Source: Pedobacter riviphilus
Lineage (GTDB): Bacteria > Bacteroidota > Bacteroidia > Sphingobacteriales > Sphingobacteriaceae
Assembly: GCF_014692875.1 (NCBI RefSeq)
Contig: NZ_CP061171.1
Span: forward strand, 2,914,001-2,978,000
DNA: 64,000 nucleotides
Reading direction: 5' to 3'
A model generated the notes under the pieces. That model saw only the letters and a program-made list of their open reading frames with translations. It was not told where the DNA came from and made no database searches. Positions within the stretch are counted from its first letter, which is position 1; the number at the start of each line of letters is the position of its first letter. This document shows, in pieces, positions 28,088-36,846 of the stretch. Position numbers and translations under genes: made by a program.

Positions 28088-28318
28088 TTAAAGGTTATTT
28101 ACTTCAAAACCGCGATAGCTAAGCATTTCCGCATTATGCGAAACAATTAGGCGAAGTTTTAATCTTTCGATGATTGCTTTGGCTTGAGCAATATTTCTTT
28201 GCATATCGTTTATTCCCCTAATTTCAATTCCCCCAGACATTAGTTTAAATTTGCTGGGCTCAAACTTATCAATAAATTGCTGTAGATCTGGGCTAATCTT
28301 TGCCTGACTGTTTTGCAT
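28088..28318 (-). CDS. Small protein of unknown function
   Basis: 76 residues from ATG 28318 (a TTG six bases further upstream is less likely). Soluble, no signal or membrane helix. Helices at the start (ISPDLQQFIDKF) and middle (MQRNIAQAKAIIERLKLRL), then a short strand. I do not recognise the family. Codon composition and lack of overlap with anything else support a real gene. It stands alone between the XRE and PAP2 genes. Confidence 0.5.
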   Translation of the reverse strand: MQNSQAKISPDLQQFIDKFEPSKFKLMSGGIEIRGINDMQRNIAQAKAIIERLKLRLIVSHNAEMLSYRGFEVNNL

Positions 28319-28548
28319 AATCAATTATTAATCTTTTGCCACAAAGCAAGACAAATCGTTTTAACTTATCAGCATTTTCATATTAACTTATTAAGAAATG
28401 TTAACAAGCACTTTCTTTCCTGTAATCACTTCCCTTGCATTGATAATTGAGGTTATTTCAATCAACATACAGATCGATAATTAATTCTAAATCTAGCCGC
28501 ATGACATAAACATGACGTTACCTTAACTTTCAGGTGATATACAGCCAA

Positions 28549-28556
28549 TAGTTTTG
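28549..28556 (+). promoter_or_regulatory. -7 promoter box of PAP2-GT39 unit
   Basis: TAGTTTTG, 15 bases before ATG 28572. The -33 region shows only an imperfect CTTT. Confidence 0.5.
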
Positions 28557-28571
28557 CCGTAAAACCTGGAC

Positions 28572-29255
28572 ATGCGCACGATAAAAAGATTGACTGAACT
28601 CAATTACTATTTCTTTACTGCAATGTCAATACTTCTGTTGGCACTCATCTTTAATTTTAGCTTTTCTAAAATAGATGGCTTCCTCATTTTTAACTGGTTT
28701 CATCCAACCTGGCTGGATATTTTTTTTAAGTATGTTACTAATCTCGGAGATGGCTTAATCAGCATTCTGGCTGCGGCTATTCTGCTAGCATTTCGGAAAA
28801 AGAAAAAAGCAATTACTGTGGCTCTTGCTTATATTTATTCGGGACTGCTTATCCAGATCGCAAAAAGGATATTCCACATGCCACGGCCGAAATATTTTTT
28901 CGAGCAAACTTTATTTCAGTATACTCATTTTGTTGATGGGGTAAAAATGCATGATCAAAATTCTTTTCCTTCAGGTCATACCGCATCTGCTTTTGCCTTG
29001 GCCACAGTATTGGTTTTGGTTTTCAGGAAAAAGAAAATCTCTCCTTATTGTTTATTTTTCGCATTTTTAATCGGTTATTCACGCATATACCTGGCACAAC
29101 ATTTTCTTATTGATGTATTTTTTGGTGCAATAACCGGTATAATCTGCGCAGTGGTGAGCTATCATCAAGTATACGATCTTCAACTTTTCAGATCGGCTAA
29201 GCTAAACAGAAGATATAAACAGCTTAAAATTACCAATCAGGCTAACCCCATTTAA
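28572..29255 (+). CDS. PAP2-family membrane phosphatase
   Basis: 227-residue membrane protein with about six spans and the full PAP2 active-site set: KRIFHMPRP (KX6RP), SFPSGHTAS (PSGH) and SRIYLAQHFLIDVFFG (SRX5HX3D). Such enzymes remove phosphate from lipid A, undecaprenyl pyrophosphate or phosphatidylglycerophosphate at the outer face of the inner membrane. The GT39 gene starts directly after its stop codon. The pair suggests a lipid A modification: dephosphorylation plus transfer of a sugar. The substrate is inferred from context only. Confidence 0.88.
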   Translation: MRTIKRLTELNYYFFTAMSILLLALIFNFSFSKIDGFLIFNWFHPTWLDIFFKYVTNLGDGLISILAAAILLAFRKKKKAITVALAYIYSGLLIQIAKRIFHMPRPKYFFEQTLFQYTHFVDGVKMHDQNSFPSGHTASAFALATVLVLVFRKKKISPYCLFFAFLIGYSRIYLAQHFLIDVFFGAITGIICAVVSYHQVYDLQLFRSAKLNRRYKQLKITNQANPI

Positions 29256-30785
29256 GTGAAAGAAATACCTGTTAAACTTTGGCTTTTTATAATGGTTATG
29301 ACTGTGATCAAAGTGATCATAGCCTCAACAATTGCCCTTGGAAACGACGAGGTATATTATTGGACATATGCTTTAAATCTGGAATGGAGTTATTTTGATC
29401 ACCCTCCATTTGTGGCGTGGTTAATTAGAACAACAACTGCAAATTTATATATCCACAACGAATTAGCGGTTCGGCTAGGTGCCATAATATCATCCACAAT
29501 AGGTACAATAATTGTATATAAAATAGGTAAATTACTCCTTAATAACCGTGTTGGCTGGTGGGCTGTTTTGCTTTATTCTTCGTCTTTTTACTGCAGCATT
29601 ATTGCGGGGACATTTATTTTGCCAGATGGCCCTCAAATGGTTTTCTGGTTGTGGAGTATCTTTTTGCTGCTTAAAATTACCAAATCTGTTCACCAGGGTT
29701 TACCCACATTAAGTCTCTGGTGCTGGTTCGGGGTGGCAACAGGTCTTTGTATGATGTGTAAAATTCATGGTGTCTACCTGTGGGTGGCCGTTGTACTGTT
29801 CGCTCTGTTTAGCAATAGAAAATTGATGGCGCAAAAAGGCATGTATTTTTCTGCCTTAATTAGTTTAATTATGGTATCTCCATTCATCATCTGGAATATC
29901 CAGCATCATTTCATCACCTATACCTATCACAGTAACCGGGTTAGCCTGTTCCATGCTGGCATAAATCCATTGGCTTTCGCCAGAGAAATCAGCGGCCAAA
30001 TATTTTACAACAATCCTATTGTTTTTTTTCTGGCATGGATTGCAGTTTTTAGCTTCATCAAAACCAAACACCATCTTAAAAGCGAAATACAGCTGCTATT
30101 ATATTGTGCGCTACCACTTATTGCTACGCTGGTTTTTCTTTCCATTTTTAGAGATACATTGCCGCATTGGTCTGGCCCAGCCTATAGCTGTTTAATATTT
30201 CTCTCGGCATTGAAACTGGAGTCTTTTACCTTATCAAAAGTAAAAGCCATTATTGCTGCTAGTATGCTGTTTTTCTTGTTCGTAGTAAGTGCAGGTCTTA
30301 TCGCAATTAATTTTTACAAGGGCACACTTTCACCGCAAAAAGACCCCATGCATTTAGGCACGGGCGATCCCACCTTAGATTTATACGGCTGGAAAGAGAC
30401 TGGAAGAATAGTTGACTCTGTTTACCATGCAGATAATAAATTATCGCAAAGGAATAAGACAGTCAGAACTATTGTGATTACAAAGTGGTTTCCTGCAGCA
30501 CATTTAGATTTTTATGTTTGCATCAGAACTGGTCTGCAAACCTATGGCCTTGGAGAAATATTCGATCTTCACCAGTATTATTGGTCGAACCAAAACAAAC
30601 AGAAATTATCTGTTGGCGACAACGCATATTACATTGTCCCTTCTAATCTTTACGATGAAAACAGTATAAATTTTATCAAATCTCAATTTAAAAATTGCAA
30701 ACCACCAATTATTGCACCTGTTTTCAGAAACGGTGTTATTTGCAAAAACATCTTATTATTTAGGTTAAATGGCTATAAAAGATAG
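29256..30785 (+). CDS. GT39/ArnT-like membrane glycosyltransferase
   Basis: 509 residues, about ten or eleven membrane spans. The first periplasmic loop has the GT-C motif DEVYYWTYALNLEWSYFDHPPFVAWLI, in which the DE and DHPP acidic pairs bind the polyprenyl-phosphate sugar donor. The C-terminal 140 or so residues form a soluble periplasmic domain. ArnT-like enzymes add amino-arabinose or other sugars to lipid A. It starts with GTG immediately after the PAP2 TAA, so the two are co-translated. Confidence 0.85.
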   Translation: MKEIPVKLWLFIMVMTVIKVIIASTIALGNDEVYYWTYALNLEWSYFDHPPFVAWLIRTTTANLYIHNELAVRLGAIISSTIGTIIVYKIGKLLLNNRVGWWAVLLYSSSFYCSIIAGTFILPDGPQMVFWLWSIFLLLKITKSVHQGLPTLSLWCWFGVATGLCMMCKIHGVYLWVAVVLFALFSNRKLMAQKGMYFSALISLIMVSPFIIWNIQHHFITYTYHSNRVSLFHAGINPLAFAREISGQIFYNNPIVFFLAWIAVFSFIKTKHHLKSEIQLLLYCALPLIATLVFLSIFRDTLPHWSGPAYSCLIFLSALKLESFTLSKVKAIIAASMLFFLFVVSAGLIAINFYKGTLSPQKDPMHLGTGDPTLDLYGWKETGRIVDSVYHADNKLSQRNKTVRTIVITKWFPAAHLDFYVCIRTGLQTYGLGEIFDLHQYYWSNQNKQKLSVGDNAYYIVPSNLYDENSINFIKSQFKNCKPPIIAPVFRNGVICKNILLFRLNGYKR

Positions 30786-30919
30786 TACAATTGCAACTAT
30801 AACGAACTAATATTAATGTTTAAAATCTAATTGCACCAGAGCTGAAAATGCAATAAATTAGCATAGAAATTAAAGTCAATCTGATTTGGCAATTAGCGAA
30901 CCTCTTCCTAAAAATTTAG

Positions 30920-31873
30920 ATGATACCCAATAACAAAGTATATCCGCTAAGCATACTGTTCCTGACGCTTTTATTCAGTTCTCTATCTTCAGTAGGGCAG
31001 ATTGTACTCCATGATAAAAAATTTCATGTAGACACTAAAATATTTTCGCAAACCGATTCAGGCGCACTGAAATTAGATATTTATTACAGTGGCAAAATAA
31101 CAGAAACTAAGCCAACAGTACTTTTTGTATTTGGCGGAGGTTTTGTAATGGGGCGCAGAGACAGCAAGTTATTTGATCAATACTTTAACGCTTTAATAGC
31201 GCATGACTATAAAGTAGTTTCAGTTGACTATCGACTAGGTCTTAAGGGCAAGAAATTCCCCAGCCCATTTAATACTTCTAATTTAAAGGCAGCTATTGAT
31301 ACCGCTACTGCAGATGTTTTCGACGCGACAGCTTATCTGATCAAAAACGCAAAAGAACTCGGTATCGATACGGCTATGATCATCCTATCAGGATCAAGTG
31401 CGGGTGCTATTACGGCACTACATGCCGATTATAACAAGCGAAATGCGACAGCGTTATCGGCTAAACTTCCACCGCATTTTCAATACAAAGGCGTAATTTC
31501 TTTTGCCGGCGCAATATTAAGTTATCATGGCGCCCCCAAATATGCCATAACTCCAGCACCTACCATGCTTTTCCATGGTACAGCCGATAAACTTGTACCC
31601 TATAACAAAGTGAGATTACTTAACAGGGGCTTTTTTGGCTCCAAGTATCTTGCACGCACTTTCAGTAAAAACGGGTACCCTTATTACTTTCAGTATGTGC
31701 AAAATATGGGGCACGAGATAGCTGGTTCACCGATGGTTGAAAACCTGCCAGATATTTTGTGGTTTATAGAAAATTACATCATTAAACAAAAACGCTACTT
31801 TATGGAAGTAGACTTTAAAGATGCCGACAAAAAACCTACTTTTAGCATACCACCTGCTTTAAAAAAGAGGTAG
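30920..31873 (+). CDS. Exported alpha/beta-hydrolase (carboxylesterase-like)
   Basis: 317 residues with an N-terminal signal (about 1-25). The oxyanion segment FVFGGGFVMGRRDS replaces the usual HGGG. Nucleophile elbow SGSSAGA (Ser about 155). The acid and His follow in FHGTADKLVP and QNMGHEIAG. HSL/carboxylesterase branch of the family. It likely cleaves an ester in the periplasm; substrate unknown. No operon partner: the next gene is on the other strand. Confidence 0.8.
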   Translation: MIPNNKVYPLSILFLTLLFSSLSSVGQIVLHDKKFHVDTKIFSQTDSGALKLDIYYSGKITETKPTVLFVFGGGFVMGRRDSKLFDQYFNALIAHDYKVVSVDYRLGLKGKKFPSPFNTSNLKAAIDTATADVFDATAYLIKNAKELGIDTAMIILSGSSAGAITALHADYNKRNATALSAKLPPHFQYKGVISFAGAILSYHGAPKYAITPAPTMLFHGTADKLVPYNKVRLLNRGFFGSKYLARTFSKNGYPYYFQYVQNMGHEIAGSPMVENLPDILWFIENYIIKQKRYFMEVDFKDADKKPTFSIPPALKKR

Positions 31874-31932
31874 CGTAGCGTGCTTCTTTATCTTAAGGTC
31901 AATATCAAAAACTATCTCTTTATCTTAACAGA

Positions 31933-32130
31933 TTAGTTTTCATGTTCTCCGGCCTCCCCGGTCAGTATCTTTTCCATTTCTATCATCATCTGCTCGGCCA
32001 GGCGTTGTTTAGCTTGCAATTTAGAAAGATAAGCATCTGCAAATGTTACTTCAAGCTCATCCATAATAAAAGCATATTTTGCCTTAAGTTCTATAAGATC
32101 AATCTGAAGCTTCTTGGAAAGATTTTGCAT
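31933..32130 (-). CDS. Small coiled-coil protein of unknown function
   Basis: 65 residues, nearly all predicted helix with heptad-like spacing (LIELKAKYAFIMDEL, LQAKQRLAEQMMIEMEKIL). No signal peptide or membrane span. No family recognised. It could be an adaptor or structural peptide. The ATG at 32130 is clear, and the opposite-strand reading is less protein-like. Confidence 0.5.
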   Translation of the reverse strand: MQNLSKKLQIDLIELKAKYAFIMDELEVTFADAYLSKLQAKQRLAEQMMIEMEKILTGEAGEHEN

Positions 32131-32256
32131 GCTACAAAGCTAAAAAAAGGGAGGTTATAATTTCAGATAAAGCTCTTATTTTTCTTTTTTTAAAAAAAAT
32201 ACACCAAATAGACAAACTCATTAAAACAATCTCCTAATTCTTTCGTTTATAAATTG

Positions 32257-32334
32257 ATTCCGGCGTGGTTTCCGGAATAGTTTGTTTGGTTAGTTGATTA
32301 GGGATCACTCCCAAAGTGAATCCCTTTTCTTTTT
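32257..32334 (+). terminator. Hairpin plus terminator-like stem upstream of Gfo/Idh gene
   Basis: First stem attccgg / ccggaat (32257-32278). Second stem gggat-cact / agtg-a-atccc (32301-32324) followed by TTTTCTTTTTT. No plus-strand gene precedes it within 380 bp, so it may end a short leader or small RNA. No good promoter box was found in front. Confidence 0.5.
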
Positions 32335-32409
32335 TACGAAGCTTTCTATCTATTGAGCATAGTTTCCAGCCAATATTTTCTAAATTCAGCCTTTCAAATC
32401 GATTATACA

Positions 32410-33381
32410 ATGGAAGAAATCAGATGGGGCATTATTGGATGCGGAGATGTGACTGAAGTAAAAAGTGGACCAGCTTTTAATAAGGTAAACAACTCCAAAC
32501 TTGTTGCTGTAATGCGCCGCGATGCAAAGAAAGCTGCTGACTATGCCAGGCGACACCAAGTGCCTAAATGGTATGATAATGCTTCTCAACTAATTAACGA
32601 CCCGGAGGTGAATGCCATTTACATTGCTACACCACCCCTACAGCACGAAGCTTACACTATTGAGGCTTTAAAAGCCGGCAAGCCAGTATATGTAGAAAAA
32701 CCCATGACTTTAGATGCCAAAGCTGCTCAACGCATGACTGATGCCGCCAACAAATTAAATGTGAAGCTTTGCGTAGCTCATTACCGCCGGGCTCAACCCA
32801 TGTTTTTGAAAGTTAAAGAACTATTGGCTACACATACCATTGGCGATATCCGTTTAGTCCGTTTAAAAATGCTCCAATCGCCGAACCCCACGCTTATTGC
32901 AAAAACAGCCGATAATTGGCGGATCAATCCGGCCATTTCTGGTGGTGGTTTATTCCATGATCTGGCTCCGCATCAATTAGACCTGATGACTTATTATTTC
33001 GGCGCTGTGAAAAATGCGATGGGCATTGCCACCAGGCAGCAGGAAAACACCGAGGTGGATGATCTGGTTGTGGGTAATATCCTGTTCCAAAACGGAGTTG
33101 TTTTCACTGGTAGCTGGTGTTTCTCTGTAGCAACACAAGATCTGGCTGATGTTTGTGTAATTTATGGTTCAAAAGGTCAAATCAATTTCCCTATGTTTGG
33201 CAACAAAATTACGGTTACTGCCAATGAAACAGAAGAATTTATATTTGAGCCTTTACAGCATGTACAACAACCTATGATTGAAAAAGTAGTTAATTATTTT
33301 TTAGGTAAAGGAGAAAATCCATGCAGTGGTGAAGATGCACTAATAACCATGAAGTTAATGGATGATTTTACGCGGAAGTAA
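32410..33381 (+). CDS. Gfo/Idh/MocA-family oxidoreductase
   Basis: 323-residue NAD(P)-dependent sugar or inositol-type dehydrogenase. Rossmann N-terminus WGIIGCGDVTEVKSGPAF. The central EKP motif (VEKPMTLDAKAAQRM) binds the nicotinamide ring and substrate. The C-terminal half has the GFO_IDH_MocA beta-sheet with GGGLFHDLAPHQLDL carrying the catalytic DxxxH. ATG 32410 removes a long non-conserved extension that would follow from a TTG 57 bases upstream. Soluble, cytosolic. Substrate not readable. Confidence 0.88.
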   Translation: MEEIRWGIIGCGDVTEVKSGPAFNKVNNSKLVAVMRRDAKKAADYARRHQVPKWYDNASQLINDPEVNAIYIATPPLQHEAYTIEALKAGKPVYVEKPMTLDAKAAQRMTDAANKLNVKLCVAHYRRAQPMFLKVKELLATHTIGDIRLVRLKMLQSPNPTLIAKTADNWRINPAISGGGLFHDLAPHQLDLMTYYFGAVKNAMGIATRQQENTEVDDLVVGNILFQNGVVFTGSWCFSVATQDLADVCVIYGSKGQINFPMFGNKITVTANETEEFIFEPLQHVQQPMIEKVVNYFLGKGENPCSGEDALITMKLMDDFTRK

Positions 33382-33479
33382 GAATAATTCGACGAAGGAT
33401 CATTTTAATTGAACCATGTTAGATATAAAAGGGTACTTCTTGTTTTTAGTTTATGCGATATAAATGGCTTAAAGTCAGT

Positions 33480-34100
33480 TTATACTATTTTTTTTCGCTC
33501 TTTATCTGTCATAATCCTAAAATTATTGAGAAACTGAAATCTACGTATTATGATGCCTATAATTCTATTGTAAAACGATTTCTTACAGTTTTGTGAAGAG
33601 GTGGCATCTTTCTTATCTAATAAATATGGTAAAATATTCTTAGGTATTCTCCAAAAATCAGGAGGAGGATTTTCTTTGAAAATAAACAGATAAAGTTTTA
33701 ATGTTTCCAAATACCAATCCTGATGTTTATTGTATTCTACAATCCCACCCACATTGGGATAATGATGTAAATTCCGACCCAAAACCAATGGGCAGAATTT
33801 TTCCCAGTACTCTACCGTATATAGCAGGTGCATATGCCATACCTTATCAACCACAACAGAAGGCGATGCCCCGTTCTGCGATATGCAACAGAGATATACA
33901 AAACGCTTATACTCTGCTATCGCCAATAAAGTGAACCGCCTTGTCCACCCCTCGGTAACTGCTAATTTGCGTGAAAAAGGGATTGCAAAATCTTCATTAT
34001 CTGGCGAATAGGCATAAATTCGTTGCCACAAAGGATCGTCTGCATAATTTACCTCTCTTTCATCAGGTAATATCGTGATATATTCAGGTTTCATCATCAA
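33480..34100 (-). CDS. Glycine-rich-domain (GRDP/DUF1399-like) protein
   Basis: 206 residues. The segment SPSVVVDKVWHMHLLYTVEYWEKFCPLVLG matches the conserved V-D-x-x-W-H-x-H core of the GRDP family (PF07173-like), preceded by an EYKRF helix. Its role is unknown in bacteria; the family occurs in plant stress proteins and in bacterial genes next to membrane proteins. Here it follows the membrane protein gene 34105-34590 by four bases, so the two are likely one unit. Confidence 0.6.
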   Translation of the reverse strand: MMMKPEYITILPDEREVNYADDPLWQRIYAYSPDNEDFAIPFSRKLAVTEGWTRRFTLLAIAEYKRFVYLCCISQNGASPSVVVDKVWHMHLLYTVEYWEKFCPLVLGRNLHHYPNVGGIVEYNKHQDWYLETLKLYLFIFKENPPPDFWRIPKNILPYLLDKKDATSSQNCKKSFYNRIIGIIIRRFQFLNNFRIMTDKERKKIV

Positions 34101-34104
34101 CTAT

Positions 34105-34590
34105 TTAGCAGCCACAAGAAACTGAAGATTCATAGATATAAACGGTTTTGGGATAATAATACCTGTTAAGCAACTGGCAGAAATCGTCGAACCTTTCCTG
34201 TAGGTTAGTGTCCAATAAATTTAATGTAAAATCCAATGCAGGTGAGGGGCCAAAAGAAACCGAAAGTTCACGGTTAACAATCTGTATATCGGTTATAACC
34301 TTCCATTGGATAAGGGCAGCATGCTCATAGTAATGAAGTCCTTCTTCACAAACCATTAATAGCACTGTTTTTTCTTCACGCTGAGCCCAATAACCCACTA
34401 CCCTTACGGTTACTAATATAAAAGTTAGTATAGCAGAAGCATAAAGGGAGATAGATAAGTTCCTTTTATCTTCCGAAAAAAAGGAAATAATAACCATAAC
34501 AATAAATGAAAATAAAAACAAGGTGGCCGTACAAGAACAATTTCCAGGGTCCCAAGCCTTTTTATACAAAATCATTTCATCTTTTACCAT
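34105..34590 (-). CDS. Two-span membrane protein of unknown function
   Basis: 161 residues from ATG 34590 (an upstream TTG is possible). Two close hydrophobic helices (ATLFLFSFIVMVIISFF and LYASAILTFILVTVRVVGYW) are followed by a soluble beta-rich C-terminal half ending SSVSCGC. No family recognised. It is read just ahead of the GRDP-like gene and probably works with it at the membrane. Confidence 0.6.
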   Translation of the reverse strand: MVKDEMILYKKAWDPGNCSCTATLFLFSFIVMVIISFFSEDKRNLSISLYASAILTFILVTVRVVGYWAQREEKTVLLMVCEEGLHYYEHAALIQWKVITDIQIVNRELSVSFGPSPALDFTLNLLDTNLQERFDDFCQLLNRYYYPKTVYIYESSVSCGC

Positions 34591-34754
34591 AAGCCTCAAA
34601 ATCTGAAGATAAGAAAATAACAGATAAAAAGCTGAATTTTAGCGCTAAAAGTCTTAGCATTGATCGATCAATGCTAAAACAAAAACAACCATTCTTGTTG
34701 CCACAGCTTAAATTTGTAGAAGCTGAAAGCCAATCGATTGCTATTATTAACAGC

Positions 34755-35336
34755 CTAAAGTTTAGAAAGCAAAAGTTTTACCGAGGCTCTTTTTTGATAG
34801 TTTGGGTCGAAATGAACATATTTAATTTTCCCTGAACGATCGATAATGTAAGTTGCAGGAACGGGTAAAGTATGTCGGGTATTCCCATTGTTATCTTCTA
34901 AATTTATACCATAGCCCTTGTATTTGGTAAAGGTAGCTTCATCCATAACAAAATTAACATTGTAGGCCTTCATAATCTCATCGTCTTTATCCTGAAGGAT
35001 AGAAAAGCCAGCATTTGTTTTTTTTATGGTTTTATCAATGTTTTCTTTCGTTTCGGGTGTAACGCCGATCACGTAAGCATCTTTTCCACTTAATAAGTTT
35101 AAAGAATCTTGCAGCTCTTTAATGTGTTTATTACAGTATGGGCACCATTGACCGCGATAAAAAAACAGTACAACAGAACGGTGCGCTTTAACTGCACTTT
35201 TCAAACTCACGGTTTTACCGTTTTGGTCAACTCCGCTAAACATAGGCGCTTTATCACCCTCCTTTAAACCTTTTTGTGCTTTTGTTTGCAGCGATAATAC
35301 AACAGCTAACGCTGTAAATAAGATAATCCTTTTCAT
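34755..35336 (-). CDS. Exported AhpC/TSA-type thiol peroxidase or redoxin
   Basis: 193 residues with signal peptide (MKRIILFTALAVVLSLQTKAQ). Thioredoxin-fold domain of the peroxiredoxin-like class: KEGDKAPMFSGVDQNGKTVSL, then FFYRGQWCPYCNKHIKELQ with active site W-C-P-Y-C, and ATYIIDRSGKIKYVHFDP. Periplasmic thiol reduction or peroxide removal is likely. It follows the sigma and anti-sigma genes by 57 bp and is probably part of their regulon or transcript. Confidence 0.85.
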   Translation of the reverse strand: MKRIILFTALAVVLSLQTKAQKGLKEGDKAPMFSGVDQNGKTVSLKSAVKAHRSVVLFFYRGQWCPYCNKHIKELQDSLNLLSGKDAYVIGVTPETKENIDKTIKKTNAGFSILQDKDDEIMKAYNVNFVMDEATFTKYKGYGINLEDNNGNTRHTLPVPATYIIDRSGKIKYVHFDPNYQKRASVKLLLSKL

Positions 35337-35393
35337 GTTGTCTTTATGTTTTTTCTTCTTAGTCGAATCAGCAGTATTAACCTTACAGCTAAA

Positions 35394-35660
35394 TTAATTT
35401 TTATTGATTTCTTTTTCAATCTTCTCCGTTAATGTTTTTTTAAAGGCTTTATCCAGTTTAAAATCGCCGTTTTCAAAACCTACAAACAACTTATTAATCA
35501 ATATACTCTGCCGCTGATAAATTTTGCATACCGAACAGCCTGCCAGGTGTATATGCAATTGTAGTGTTTCGGCAGCGGTAATTTTTCCGGCAATTCTTTT
35601 TTCGATCAAAAAAGTAGCTTGTTTACAGTTATAGATTATATTTCTCAGCGCACTCGTCAT
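35394..35660 (-). CDS. Putative zinc-binding anti-sigma factor
   Basis: 88-residue soluble protein with the ZAS motif HX3CX2C (HLAGCSVC), as in anti-sigma factors that hold ECF sigma factors and release them on oxidation. No membrane segment, so it would sense cytosolic redox. It begins one base after the sigma factor stop (TGA 35662-35664, ATG 35660), a typical coupled pair. The redoxin gene follows, which fits a thiol-stress circuit. Confidence 0.75.
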   Translation of the reverse strand: MTSALRNIIYNCKQATFLIEKRIAGKITAAETLQLHIHLAGCSVCKIYQRQSILINKLFVGFENGDFKLDKAFKKTLTEKIEKEINKN

Positions 35661-35661
35661 A

Positions 35662-36252
35662 TCAGTTCCATTTTTTTTGAAGGCAGGCCCTCAGGTTAAG
35701 TTTTGTGCGGTGCATAATTACCCAGAAATTAGCCGCAGTGAGTTTAAGTTCGTTACAGATTAGCTCGGAGGCCAGATCATCCATGTGTTTCATCGAGAAT
35801 ACCGAGAACCATAATCCGGGAAGTTTGGCCAAACATTCATTCAATATGCTACTCAGCTCTTTCATCATCAAAGGATTGCCTACCTCCAAGCCAAATGCTC
35901 TCGGATAGTCTTTTTCAGTCCAATGTCCTGATTCCGCATCAAAAAAATCCTGCCGTTCATCTTCTACATTTATTATCTTTAAATTAATAGCAGATTGTTT
36001 TCGGTAAAAATCGGCAATCTTGTTTTTAAGGATGGCTGTTAACCATGTTTTTTCCTTACTATTGCCCTCAAAACCATCTAATCGCTGCAAACCTGCCAAA
36101 AAGGTATCCTGCACCAGATCTTTGGCCACATCTTCATCCCTTAATCTCGACATGGCAAAGCCATAGAGGTAATCGGCATATTTTTCAACCCAGCTTAGTG
36201 GGTCTGAATAATGGCTCTTGACTGCATATTCCTTATCCGTTTCGTTTTGCAT
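35662..36252 (-). CDS. ECF-type sigma-70 factor
   Basis: 196 residues. Region 2: YADYLYGFAMSRLRDEDVAKDLVQDTFLAGLQRLDGFEGNSKEKTWLTAILKNKIADFYRK. A variable linker follows, then a region 4-like helix set (MDDLASELICNELKLTAANFWVIMHRTKLNLRACL). It directs RNA polymerase to a stress regulon and is co-transcribed with the zinc anti-sigma and probably with the redoxin. Own promoter not identified. Confidence 0.9.
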   Translation of the reverse strand: MQNETDKEYAVKSHYSDPLSWVEKYADYLYGFAMSRLRDEDVAKDLVQDTFLAGLQRLDGFEGNSKEKTWLTAILKNKIADFYRKQSAINLKIINVEDERQDFFDAESGHWTEKDYPRAFGLEVGNPLMMKELSSILNECLAKLPGLWFSVFSMKHMDDLASELICNELKLTAANFWVIMHRTKLNLRACLQKKWN

Positions 36253-36443
36253 ATTTTGGTATTATCTTATTTAAATATACTCCTTAATTTATTGGTTGTA
36301 CGAGATGAAATAACCTTACAAATTATTTTATTTTTTTTAGAGGTGCTTGTTTAACTGATTGGTCTAAAAAAAATCATCCTGATTTAAAGTAATTTCTAAA
36401 GTTGTACGTCTACTCTTGATAACAAACCTAAAAACATTTTATT

Positions 36444-36674
36444 ATGATAGCCGTTTTCAAAACAAATGTATCCACGGATAGCGAATTAAACGTAATCAGC
36501 CCATTGCTGAACAGCCGTTTCAAAGAAATTAAATGGAATATCGATTTATGGGATTCTGATAAAATCCTTCGGGTAGATTCGCCAAGAGATTGGACAAAAG
36601 AAATTACCGAGCTCTTTAACAGCATTGGTTTGCGCTGTATTAACCTCGAAATTTTTCATTCAGCGCCTTTTTAA
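36444..36674 (+). CDS. Small conserved-looking protein of unknown function
   Basis: 76 residues, no signal or membrane span. The pattern strand-helix-strand-strand-helix-strand (MIAVFKTNV, SELNVISPLLN, KWNIDLWD, KILRVDSP, KEITELFNSIGL, CINLEIF) suggests a ferredoxin-like fold similar to heavy-metal-associated domains, but without their CxxC. Divergent from the sigma factor gene. Function unknown. Confidence 0.6.
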   Translation: MIAVFKTNVSTDSELNVISPLLNSRFKEIKWNIDLWDSDKILRVDSPRDWTKEITELFNSIGLRCINLEIFHSAPF

Positions 36675-36846
36675 ACCTATTTTTCTTTAAAAAGAGTATG
36701 GATTCTGCTGCTTAAAAACTCCTTCAGGTTTAATTGTTGCAGCCTCGTTATTGGGATTGCTTCCATAAGGCATATCTTACGGCGTTCTTTTGACCATTTT
36801 GTAATAGATTATCGTTAAATTGCATCATCTATTGCATCAATCCCTA

